From CAYUFB01 sp964444125 (GTDB taxonomy: Bacteria; Patescibacteriota; Dojkabacteria; B142; JAFGMG01), in NCBI GenBank assembly GCA_964444125.1, contig CAYUFB010000002.1, forward strand, positions 1 through 64,000: 64,000 bases of DNA, read 5' to 3'. How positions within the stretch are numbered: the first letter of the stretch is position 1; each line of letters starts with the position of its first letter. The translations under genes and the position numbers were made by a program. This document shows, one piece after another, positions 36,188 through 43,625 of this stretch. Under the pieces are notes generated by a model, which saw only the letters and a list, made by a program, of their open reading frames with translations, searched no databases and was not told the origin of the DNA.

Positions 36188-37714
36188 TCACGTGAAATAT
36201 TGAGGAGCTCTGAAACTTAAGGCTTCTGCTATTTCTTGTTTCTCAACATTATCTTTTTGTTTAAGATCTGCAATTGTCCTTGCTACTTTGAGAATTTTAA
36301 AATATCCTCTTGCCGAGAGATTGTATTTGGCAATCGCCTGTTTGAGAATTAATAGAGATGATTTATCTAGTTTGATATAAGTATATATTTCATTGTTTGA
36401 CATTTGGGCATTACAATTTATGTTTCTTGATTTGAACCTCGAATTTTGCATATTTCGTGCACGATTGATACGATCTTTAACTTTACTAGATGACTCCTGT
36501 TTTGTGTCCGACTTTTTAAGCTCTGTATACTTGACTTGATTGACCTGTACTATCAAATCAAATCTATCATATATTGGGCCACTGATTTTCTGTAAATACC
36601 TTTTGCGCTCGTAGGGTGAACAAATACACGGTTTTTTGTCGCTTCCAAAATAACCGCACTTGCATGGATTCATAGATGCAATAAGCTGGAAATTGGCAGG
36701 GTAGGTGACTTTGTATGAAGCTCTGGAGATATGGACGTTTTTATCTTCTAGTGGCTGCCTCAGTGCTTCAAGCGATTTTTGCTCAAACTCAGGAAACTCA
36801 TCAAGGAAGAGTACCCCATTGTGCGCTAATGATATCTCTCCTGGCATTGGATTTGATCCACCTCCAACAAGAGATACTTGAGAAGATGTATGATGAGGTG
36901 ATCTAAAAGGTCTGGATGTGATAAGCGGATAATTTGGATCAATTGATCTGGTTATGCTATGTATTCTTGTAACCTCTAGGCTTTCTGCAAAGGTCATATC
37001 TGGCAGTATTGAAGGCAATGTCCTTGCTAGATAAGTTTTGCCTGATCCGGGTATGCCTGAAAGTAGCAGGTTGTGTCCGCCCGCAGCCGCAATTTCAAGA
37101 GCGCGCTTTGCCTGGATTTGTCCTTTGATTTCGGAGATATCATGTATGTTCGGATCGTTTTTTATTACTTTTGTCTTAGAATTTCTGATTGGTTTAAGTA
37201 TTGTTGTATTGTTTAGGTGGGTGACTATTTCTTTGAGTGATGTGACACCGTAGATATTTACGTTTTTGACAAGTGCTGCTTCAGAGGCATTTTCGTACGG
37301 AAGAAATATCTCCTTAAAACCTTTTTTTTGTAATGAATCGATAAGAGGTAGTACTCCACTTATTGAGCGTAAACTTCCATCAAGTGCCACTTCTCCTAGG
37401 AAAGCAAATGTTTTGAAGTCGAATTCTTTGATTATCTTTTTGGCCAAGAGTATTCCAACCGACATAGCTAGATCAAATATTGGTCCTGATTTGGGTATAT
37501 TGGCTGGGGCAAGATTAATAATTTTGTGTCCTGTGCCTATATCAATATCGCTATTTCTAAATGCTGACATCATTCTTTCTCTTGATTCTTGTACTGCTTT
37601 ATCAGGAAGTCCAACTATACTAATCTTCCTTTCGCCTCTAGTTATATCGGTTTCAACCTCAATGATCTGTGCATCTAAGCCCATTAAAGTTGCTGTATAT
37701 ACTTTTGAGAGCAT
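36188..37714 (-). CDS. comM: YifB/ComM-type Mg-chelatase-like ATPase
   Basis: The 508-residue protein has the N-terminal ChlI-like domain (GLPDKAVQESRERM), the AAA+ domain with Walker A SGIPGSGKT and HNGVLFLDEFPEF (Walker B), a cysteine cluster (CKCGYFGSDKKPC, C), and a C-terminal ChlI domain. ComM is a branch-migration helicase that helps integrate DNA during natural transformation. CPR bacteria are thought to take up DNA by type IV pili; no pilus genes accompany it here. Confidence 0.93.
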   Translation of the reverse strand: MLSKVYTATLMGLDAQIIEVETDITRGERKISIVGLPDKAVQESRERMMSAFRNSDIDIGTGHKIINLAPANIPKSGPIFDLAMSVGILLAKKIIKEFDFKTFAFLGEVALDGSLRSISGVLPLIDSLQKKGFKEIFLPYENASEAALVKNVNIYGVTSLKEIVTHLNNTTILKPIRNSKTKVIKNDPNIHDISEIKGQIQAKRALEIAAAGGHNLLLSGIPGSGKTYLARTLPSILPDMTFAESLEVTRIHSITRSIDPNYPLITSRPFRSPHHTSSQVSLVGGGSNPMPGEISLAHNGVLFLDEFPEFEQKSLEALRQPLEDKNVHISRASYKVTYPANFQLIASMNPCKCGYFGSDKKPCICSPYERKRYLQKISGPIYDRFDLIVQVNQVKYTELKKSDTKQESSSKVKDRINRARNMQNSRFKSRNINCNAQMSNNEIYTYIKLDKSSLLILKQAIAKYNLSARGYFKILKVARTIADLKQKDNVEKQEIAEALSFRAPQYFT

Positions 37715-37811
37715 TGTTTATAGATAAATATATTGCTTGATTAATAGTGTGTATAATATTCCTATAAGATTAAAAAAGTATGAATTTTGTATTAAATATT
37801 AATTAAAATAT

Positions 37812-38366
37812 ATGTTGTACTTTAAAAAATTCAAATACTGTCCAGTTTGTGGTAGCGAATATTTAACTGGCGACTTTGATGAGGATTCGACGATGTTTTT
37901 ATGTAAGCAATGTGGGTATAGGTACTATCAAAATATGGATCCAACTGTTGCCTTGATAATTCCAAATGGATCAAACCCAAATGAGGTTCTTTTGACTAAA
38001 CGGAACATGAATCCTGGTCTTGGTCTATGGGATACGCCTGGAGGGTTCTTGAAATATGGAGAAGATCCTGAAAATGCATGTGTCAGGGAGATAAAGGAAG
38101 AATTGGGTATGACAATTGAGATTGATAGAGTATTTGATGTATTAATTAATATATATGGCTATCAAGGGGTGGAGTACAATCATACAACTTTGTATTATCT
38201 TGCAAAACCTATTTTCGCTCTTCCTGAGATTGCCGATAAACAAGAAAATTCGAGTGTGAAGTTTTTTGATATAAGGAGGGTAGGGGAGGAAGAAAAAACT
38301 TTTGCTTTCAAGGCTGATATTAAGGCATTAAAGGAGTATCGCAAATTCCTTGCAAAAAATTCTTGA
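37812..38366 (+). CDS. Nudix hydrolase with N-terminal zinc ribbon
   Basis: The 184-residue protein has a zinc ribbon (CPVCGS and CKQCGY, residues 10-39) followed by a Nudix domain. The Nudix box is intact: GGFLKYGEDPENACVREIKEELG, read here in two parts as GGFLKYGEDP and REIKEELG. This layout matches NADH-pyrophosphatase-like or ADP-ribose-type enzymes; the substrate is unknown. Its stop codon lies inside the -35 region of the hsp20 promoter. Confidence 0.9.
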   Translation: MLYFKKFKYCPVCGSEYLTGDFDEDSTMFLCKQCGYRYYQNMDPTVALIIPNGSNPNEVLLTKRNMNPGLGLWDTPGGFLKYGEDPENACVREIKEELGMTIEIDRVFDVLINIYGYQGVEYNHTTLYYLAKPIFALPEIADKQENSSVKFFDIRRVGEEEKTFAFKADIKALKEYRKFLAKNS

Positions 38367-38392
38367 CAAAAATTTCCAATATTTGGTATATT
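38363..38392 (+). promoter_or_regulatory. Sigma-70 promoter of hsp20
   Basis: TTGACA (38363-38368) and TATATT (38387-38392) are separated by 18 bp. The -35 box overlaps the stop codon of the Nudix gene, and the CIRCE-like operator begins at the next base after the -10 box. Confidence 0.8.
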
Positions 38393-38419
38393 TTAGCAGA
38401 CAGGGGGTGCGGGTGCTAA
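38393..38419 (+). promoter_or_regulatory. CIRCE-like HrcA operator
   Basis: The 27-bp site is TTAGCAGAC, nine bases, then GGGTGCTAA. The CIRCE consensus is TTAGCACTC-N9-GAGTGCTAA, so 15 of 18 arm positions match and the spacer is exact. It overlaps the predicted transcription start, where bound HrcA would block the promoter. hrcA is not in this window. Confidence 0.8.
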
Positions 38420-38457
38420 AGCTCTTTGTCGTATTTTTACTTTTTATCAAATATATT

Positions 38458-38871
38458 ATGAGAATGACTGTTTGGGATCCATTTGCTGTAGCAAGACGAA
38501 TGAGAGATATCGATGATTGGAATGATATGTTTGAGTACGATGAGACAGAACTGGATATGTATGAAGAAGAGGATAAAGTGGTTGTGAAATTGAAGGCTCC
38601 AGGATTTGACGATAAGAATGTGAACATCACAGTTGAAGACAATACTGTAACTATTACAGGTAGCGCGGAAACTAAGGAGGAAGAGGAGGATAAGGCAAAG
38701 AAATATTATAAAAAAGAGATAACTCAAAGATCATTTACTAGAACAGTATCGTTGCCATCAAAAGTTTTGGTTGATAAAGCGAATGCTGAGTTTAAAAATG
38801 GTATTTTGCAACTAACTCTTCCAAAAGCTGAGGAATCAAAACCAAAGAAGGTTGAGATCAAGGTTAACTAA
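38458..38871 (+). CDS. Hsp20/alpha-crystallin small heat-shock protein
   Basis: The protein has 137 residues from the ATG at 38458 (a second ATG follows at 38464). The alpha-crystallin domain spans about residues 30-125, with LKAPGFDDKNVNITV and the late conserved NGILQLTLPK. It holds unfolding proteins in a refoldable state. A leader of about 60 nt follows the promoter and CIRCE-like operator, so expression is probably heat-induced through HrcA. A strong terminator follows the stop codon. Confidence 0.94.
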   Translation: MRMTVWDPFAVARRMRDIDDWNDMFEYDETELDMYEEEDKVVVKLKAPGFDDKNVNITVEDNTVTITGSAETKEEEEDKAKKYYKKEITQRSFTRTVSLPSKVLVDKANAEFKNGILQLTLPKAEESKPKKVEIKVN

Positions 38872-38896
38872 GATTCGAATTATTAGAGTAGAGGAG

Positions 38897-38925
38897 AAAG
38901 GGAGGCACAAGTGTCTCCCTTTTGG
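38897..38925 (+). terminator. Terminator of hsp20
   Basis: Arms 38897-38908 and 38911-38922 pair along 12 positions with one G-U pair and a very small loop, ending in a T run. It lies 25 bp after the hsp20 stop. Confidence 0.85.
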
Positions 38926-38990
38926 TTATACTATCGTATGGTATTCAAACAAATTACTTTTTACTATAATAATATTTTTATTTAGATCGT

Positions 38991-39266
38991 ATGAGTTATC
39001 AATATACATATTTGATGTGGACATTGATTTTTGGATTTGTCTGGTTAATGCTGTATTGTTTCAGAAAGGATGTACGAAAGGAAATGTTGTTGATAAGTAG
39101 TATGTTTGGGATAGGTGGGATTACATCTCAAGTAACAAATATTGCAGATTATTGGGATCCAATCATACTGTTGAAAGAATGGTATATGGTAAGGAAATTA
39201 TCTATGATTATGCAAGTACTTTATACTCGGATCTTGATAAACTGGTTGATATACAAAAGCGTGTAA
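38991..39266 (+). pseudogene. Fragment of a lycopene-cyclase-like membrane protein
   Basis: The first 50 or so residues (SYQYTYLMWTLIFGFVW, FRKDVRKEMLLISSMFG, ending ADYWDP) match, from memory, the N-terminus of a CPR family annotated as lycopene-cyclase-domain membrane proteins of several hundred residues. After ADYWDP the homology stops, and the remaining 38 residues overlap the next gene in another frame. Only two of the expected helices remain. I read it as a truncated gene rather than a functional small protein. Confidence 0.5.
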
Positions 39267-39985
39267 AAGCTCTGTCTGGGCTTGGGTTGACTGCGCCGCT
39301 TCTGTCTATTGCATTACGAACGACGTTGTTTACTGAATTTGAGAAATCGCGACTAAAAGATAGTAGGATTAACCTACGTGATTTTTTTACTTATGAGTGG
39401 ATTACGGAGTTTCTTGATGATATGATTAGAGCCAAGACAAATGTTGATGTTGGCACTAATTTGGATGAGCTGTACGATATGGCTGTGTTGAAATCAAAAA
39501 TTAGAAAAGTTGCTCTTTCCGCTATTGTTGCAGAGGCTGCGATAGAGAGTATGGAAATCGAAGTTGGTGATTCTCTTTGTGAGATCCATCGAGACGATGT
39601 TTTTGAGGCTAAGGAATTTAATGCGCATGTAAGGATAAATGATTACGCTTTCTTTAACGAAGAAACAATAAGTAAAGATCATGGATTTTTTCGGGTTAAG
39701 ATTCTGAAAGTAGATGATCTTAAAAGTCATGATAATGGATTAGTTCAGATTGAATTAATAGCAGAAGGTGGTAATTCACAAAAAATTGAGAACTTAGATA
39801 AAGTAAAATTGCATAAAGTTGGGACTAAGATTGGAGAGGCATTGTTAAGTAGAGGGATTATTACTAACACATCAAATATTCAAAATTTGCCTAGTAGTGT
39901 ATCGGAAACTAGTATGATTTTATGGAATGCCATGAAGAATGAAGTACTTAAATCATCTGATGGGGTTATTACTTCTGCAGAATAA
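39179..39985 (+). CDS. Hypothetical protein, 268 residues
   Basis: I do not recognise this protein. It is 268 residues from the ATG at 39179; a TTG at 39152 would add nine residues. It appears soluble. The N-terminal half is helical (LVDIQKRVKALSGLGL), with KVALSAIVAEAAIESMEIEVGD in the middle, given here only as landmarks AIVAEAAIESMEIEVGD, and a beta-rich C-terminal half. It begins inside the fragmentary lycopene-cyclase-like frame and has no co-directional partner downstream. Confidence 0.6.
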   Translation: MVYGKEIIYDYASTLYSDLDKLVDIQKRVKALSGLGLTAPLLSIALRTTLFTEFEKSRLKDSRINLRDFFTYEWITEFLDDMIRAKTNVDVGTNLDELYDMAVLKSKIRKVALSAIVAEAAIESMEIEVGDSLCEIHRDDVFEAKEFNAHVRINDYAFFNEETISKDHGFFRVKILKVDDLKSHDNGLVQIELIAEGGNSQKIENLDKVKLHKVGTKIGEALLSRGIITNTSNIQNLPSSVSETSMILWNAMKNEVLKSSDGVITSAE

Positions 39986-40032
39986 AAAATAAAATTTAAG
40001 TGTCAATTTTCAATCCTATCAAAGGAGTTTGT

Positions 40033-40692
40033 TTACCTCACTTCCACTAAATCCCACCAAAGAATTAGGCGTTCTTTGAGGCCATTATTACATGTCTGCA
40101 TAGTAAGTGTTGGGGTATCAGATTGGCTTGTATAAACACTTGTTTCGCTTGGTTCAACAATTTTTGAAGTTCTAAACGAATATGTGTAAGTTATTCCGTT
40201 GTAATAAATATAGGCAATATCCCCTGGTTTGATCTTATCAAGATTTGCAAAGAAGCCGTTTTGTTTGCCATCATAGTTTGACCTGTGTGCAAACAAATAC
40301 ACATTACCGTCTTTTGTTGCCTCATCAGGAAGAAGTGTGAACTTACCATGTGCAATATATTGATCTAGGACAGGTATATATTCTTCTTTGTATCTTGGGT
40401 CCGTATTTGCCCAGATATCGTGTTTGAGATTAATTGAGGGGATTTCTAGAGCGAAATTCGCATAAGTTTCTTCAGTCAGATTAGTTTCATTATTGGCAGT
40501 CGTTTCTGCAAGAACAGGCACTGAAAGGCTATCATTAAGTAAAAAACTATTATTTGCTGTTTTAGATTCTTCAGTGTGTTCTTCATCAACAGTACTTTCT
40601 ACTTGTTGATTAATACCAGTAACTAAATTTAGCAAAATATTGCCAAATAATACTATTAGTATTAAATTTGAAAGAATAATTAATTTTCGCAT
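40033..40692 (-). CDS. Sortase family protein (first copy)
   Basis: The 219-residue protein has an N-terminal membrane anchor (about residues 4-25), a linker, and a sortase beta-barrel at about 95-219. The catalytic residues are visible: His in FAHRSNYDG, Cys in LTMQTCNNG and Arg in LKERLIL. Sortases attach secreted proteins to the envelope or to each other. No LPxTG-type substrate was recognised nearby. A perfect TATAAT (40699-40704, minus strand) lies 6 nt before the ATG. A second sortase is at 61046-61918. Confidence 0.87.
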   Translation of the reverse strand: MRKLIILSNLILIVLFGNILLNLVTGINQQVESTVDEEHTEESKTANNSFLLNDSLSVPVLAETTANNETNLTEETYANFALEIPSINLKHDIWANTDPRYKEEYIPVLDQYIAHGKFTLLPDEATKDGNVYLFAHRSNYDGKQNGFFANLDKIKPGDIAYIYYNGITYTYSFRTSKIVEPSETSVYTSQSDTPTLTMQTCNNGLKERLILWWDLVEVR

Positions 40693-40698
40693 ATCACT

Positions 40699-40704
40699 AT
40701 TATA
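40699..40704 (-). promoter_or_regulatory. -10 box for a leaderless sortase mRNA
   Basis: On the minus strand TATAAT lies six bases before the ATG at 40692. Confidence 0.65.
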
Positions 40705-40740
40705 TATCTACCTCAATTATATCATTATTAAGTCATTTTC

Positions 40741-40770
40741 TTGAAATTTAAACAGTACTTCTGTTATCAT
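40741..40770 (+). promoter_or_regulatory. Promoter with extended -10 for the DHH-like pair
   Basis: TTGAAA (40741-40746), an 18-bp spacer and TATCAT (40765-40770) preceded by TGT form an extended -10 promoter. Transcription would begin near 40777, at the left edge of the terminator-like hairpin. Confidence 0.5.
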
Positions 40771-40778
40771 TAAGCATT

Positions 40779-40809
40779 GCCCCAGATGTTATTTGTATGG
40801 GGCTTTTTT
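40779..40809 (+). terminator. Terminator-like hairpin in the 5' leader of the DHH-like genes
   Basis: GCCCCA (40779-40784) pairs with TGGGGC (40798-40803) across a 13-nt loop and is followed by six T. The upstream gene is divergent, so no plus-strand gene ends here; the hairpin lies 19 nt before the ATG at 40828. It may attenuate transcription of the two genes downstream. Confidence 0.6.
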
Positions 40810-40827
40810 ATTTCATTTTTCTTTCTC

Positions 40828-41583
40828 ATGGAAAATTCACAGCAAAATGGTTCAGAAAAGAAGGTTTTAGTTGTTGCAAACCCAGAGCTCAAATCTCAAG
40901 ATATACTTGCTTTAGGTGCATTATTGCATATCCTGAAAGAGGGAAAAGAAAAGGTGGAAATACTAACTCTAGGCAAGGTCAATGAAAAAAAGGCTGAATT
41001 GCTTCCTGAAGGTGTCGATGCAGTCAATGAGCTTGCAGGCCAGAAATTTTTGATACAGTTTGTTTCGCAAGAAGATTCAGTCGAGAATGTCCAATGGAAT
41101 CAAGATAACAAAGATCTAAATCTATATATCACAATGAAGCAAGGAGATTTCAAGCCAGAGAAGATGAAATTTGAAGCCTTAGGTGGAAACTATGAGAAAA
41201 TTTATGCTCTAGGCATTACGTCAATTGACCAGTTAGCACCTGCAATAAACGATGGTGTTAGATATATTTTCAAAGATACTGAAATTGTAAGTTTTGGTGC
41301 TACATTAAAAGCTGATGGCGCCAAGATCAAGGCACAAGAAAATGAGAAATTTGTCTCGACAGGGGAAGAAGTTTATAAATATGCAAAAAATACTGGCAAA
41401 AAAATTAGTACTGATGCAGCGAATTACATTTTATCTTCAATCCTATCTTCAACTGACGGATTTAAGTTGTCGATTAATGATGCCCAGACATTTATAACTT
41501 GTGCCGAACTAACTAAAATTGGTGCAGATATTAAACAAGCAAATTCATTAGTAACGAAATTTAGCGAAAAAACAACTAAATGA
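40828..41583 (+). CDS. Degenerate DHH-family (NrnA-like) protein 1
   Basis: The 251-residue protein (ATG at 40828; the frame opens earlier through the leader hairpin) resembles the DHH/DHHA1 phosphoesterases such as NrnA. It is clearly a paralogue of the next gene: VQWNQDNKDLNLYITM aligns with VKWQEDQGKINIYVTT. The metal motif of the DHH domain (DADGDAIGS type) is replaced by NPELKSQDILALG, and no DHH triad is visible, so catalysis is unlikely. The C-terminal SILSSTDGF and ELTKIGADI fit the substrate-binding half. Its stop overlaps the next start by 4 bp. Confidence 0.7.
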   Translation: MENSQQNGSEKKVLVVANPELKSQDILALGALLHILKEGKEKVEILTLGKVNEKKAELLPEGVDAVNELAGQKFLIQFVSQEDSVENVQWNQDNKDLNLYITMKQGDFKPEKMKFEALGGNYEKIYALGITSIDQLAPAINDGVRYIFKDTEIVSFGATLKADGAKIKAQENEKFVSTGEEVYKYAKNTGKKISTDAANYILSSILSSTDGFKLSINDAQTFITCAELTKIGADIKQANSLVTKFSEKTTK

Positions 41584-42860
41584 TCAAAGAATTTTTAGAA
41601 ATATCTAAAAAGGTTATTATTGTTACCGATCCAAACGCAGATTTTGATCAATTTGCCGGATTTATAGCACTTGCCAAATTTCTACGTGACGAGCAAAAGG
41701 AAGTGTCTCTTTTGTTCCCCAAAAACACCAAAACGAATTTGTTCCTTAAGTTGTTTCCAACTGAGGATATAAAAGTGATGGACAAAACAGCTTGTGATAG
41801 TTTTATTGTCAGTCTTAGAAAAAATGGTGCAGTTGTTAAAGAAGTTAAGTGGCAGGAAGATCAAGGAAAAATAAATATATACGTAACAACACAAAAGGGA
41901 GATATCGACTCTGAAAATGTAAATATCAAGCCAAATATGAACGTATTCGACGCAATTATATTATTTGGAATAGAGGATCTGGAGAAAGCTAAGAATTATT
42001 TTGCATTAGAAGATTCGTTTTTTAATAAAGGCAAGACTATTCAAATAGGCAATCTTCACAAGGACCAAGGGGCGTATAAATTCAACGAGGTAAGTGATAT
42101 ATATTCAGTTTTAGTTTATAAATTGGCGCATGATCTTGGTATAAAAATATCTGGGATGATCCAAACAGACCTACTTTCTGGAATCCTTTGGAAGACTAAG
42201 GGGTTGTTTAGAGTATCAGATAAATCAGTAGTTGAGGTTATCTGTGAACTATCCAAGTCACAAGCAAATATCAAAGCAGCCCAAGATAAGGCCTTTAGAC
42301 AAAATACAATGCAAGATATGCAAATACTTGATTTGGTTATAAAGAATTTGAATATTAATTCAGATAACGTTGCTTACAGTGTCATTCATAACGCTCAGAC
42401 AAAAGGCGTCAATCTTGATTTCATTATCTCTTCAAATTGGCACCAGCTAGATAAATTAAAAAATGTAGACTATGGATTTGTATTATTTGAGTATGCTGAT
42501 CATGTAAAGGGGCTGGTATTTAGTTCCGGAATAATCGATTTAAATGAAATTCTGACTGAGTTTAAAAGTCATGGCGATGAGTATGAGAGGTATTTCCAGA
42601 CAGACAAGAAGATTGAAGAAGTTAAGGAACTATTACTAAAGGCGAAGAAGGACAATAAATCAGCACCTGTAGAAATTATTAAAGGTGAAAAAAAGCAAGA
42701 GGAGAAGAAAGCTACAAAAGAGGAGGGTGAAACAAAAACAAACTACGATCCATTAGCCCCGGCAAATGTACTGCCGGACCCACTCGCTTTGGAGAAGCTT
42801 GAAGATAATGACCAGAAATCTGGTTATAATCCACCCCCTCCAATTAATCCAGTAAATTAA
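41580..42860 (+). CDS. Degenerate DHH-family (NrnA-like) protein 2
   Basis: The 426-residue protein is paralogous to its upstream neighbour. Residues about 1-330 follow a DHH/DHHA1 layout: VTDPNADFDQFAGFIAL replaces the usual Asp-rich motif I, LSGILWKTKGLF matches the NrnA GI-DTG-F region, and a DHHA1-like C-terminus follows, but the DHH triad is missing. After a lysine/glutamate-rich linker the tail is proline-rich (GYNPPPPINPVN). Function is unknown; binding of a nucleotide without cleavage is one guess. The ATGA overlap indicates coupling with the first protein. Confidence 0.7.
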   Translation: MIKEFLEISKKVIIVTDPNADFDQFAGFIALAKFLRDEQKEVSLLFPKNTKTNLFLKLFPTEDIKVMDKTACDSFIVSLRKNGAVVKEVKWQEDQGKINIYVTTQKGDIDSENVNIKPNMNVFDAIILFGIEDLEKAKNYFALEDSFFNKGKTIQIGNLHKDQGAYKFNEVSDIYSVLVYKLAHDLGIKISGMIQTDLLSGILWKTKGLFRVSDKSVVEVICELSKSQANIKAAQDKAFRQNTMQDMQILDLVIKNLNINSDNVAYSVIHNAQTKGVNLDFIISSNWHQLDKLKNVDYGFVLFEYADHVKGLVFSSGIIDLNEILTEFKSHGDEYERYFQTDKKIEEVKELLLKAKKDNKSAPVEIIKGEKKQEEKKATKEEGETKTNYDPLAPANVLPDPLALEKLEDNDQKSGYNPPPPINPVN

Positions 42861-42942
42861 TAATTGTATTAATAAAAATTTATCAATAATTCATGAATTT
42901 AGTTATTATGTATGTTATAAACTTCTAGTTTAATACTAATTT

Positions 42943-43620
42943 ATGAAACCACATATTTGTGTCATAGAAGACGACATATCACTTGCAAACTCAATAAAAA
43001 AGTTTCTCGAACTGGAAGGATTCAACGTTACCAATTTGCATAATGGCAAAGAAGGTTATTTATACCTTCTGGATAATTATAGATTTGTGGATGCTGTTAT
43101 TCTTGATATCAATTTGCCAGGCATGAATGGACTAGATATATGTCACGACATCAGGCAGAAGGCTATAGATATACCTATATTGATGCTAACCAATGAACTT
43201 CGTACCGCCACGGTTGTTGACGCTTTTGATATCGGTGCTGATGATTATATAAAAAAGCCATTTGAAATTAAGGAACTCAAAGCAAGAATTGATTTACGAC
43301 TTCGAAAAAATTATCAAAGAGGGGAGAGGATTATCAAACATCGTGATTTGGAGATAAATATCTCTCGAAGAGAGGCTAAATACAAAGGAAGATTGCTCAA
43401 TCTTAGACGCAAGGAATTCGATTTGTTGATATTTTTGCTTAGAAACAGGGGGCAGGCAATAGCTAGAGATGAAATAATATCGTGTGTATGGAATTTTGAT
43501 CAGATGCCATACCCAAACACGATTGATGCACATATAAGTGTCATTCGAAAGGAAATTGATGACAAAGATCAAAACATCATCAAAACAATACACGGGATTG
43601 GATACAAATTCGTTGATTGA
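42943..43620 (+). CDS. OmpR/PhoB-family response regulator (orphan)
   Basis: The 225-residue protein has a receiver domain (1-120) with acidic pocket IEDDIS, phospho-acceptor Asp55 in VILDINLPGMNG, and Lys105 in DYIKKPFE, and a winged-helix DNA-binding domain (about 130-225) ending HGIGYKFVD. No histidine kinase is adjacent on either strand, so the partner is encoded elsewhere or absent. A TAATACT-like -10 lies a few bases before the ATG, implying a very short leader. Confidence 0.93.
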   Translation: MKPHICVIEDDISLANSIKKFLELEGFNVTNLHNGKEGYLYLLDNYRFVDAVILDINLPGMNGLDICHDIRQKAIDIPILMLTNELRTATVVDAFDIGADDYIKKPFEIKELKARIDLRLRKNYQRGERIIKHRDLEINISRREAKYKGRLLNLRRKEFDLLIFLLRNRGQAIARDEIISCVWNFDQMPYPNTIDAHISVIRKEIDDKDQNIIKTIHGIGYKFVD

Positions 43621-43625
43621 TTGAA

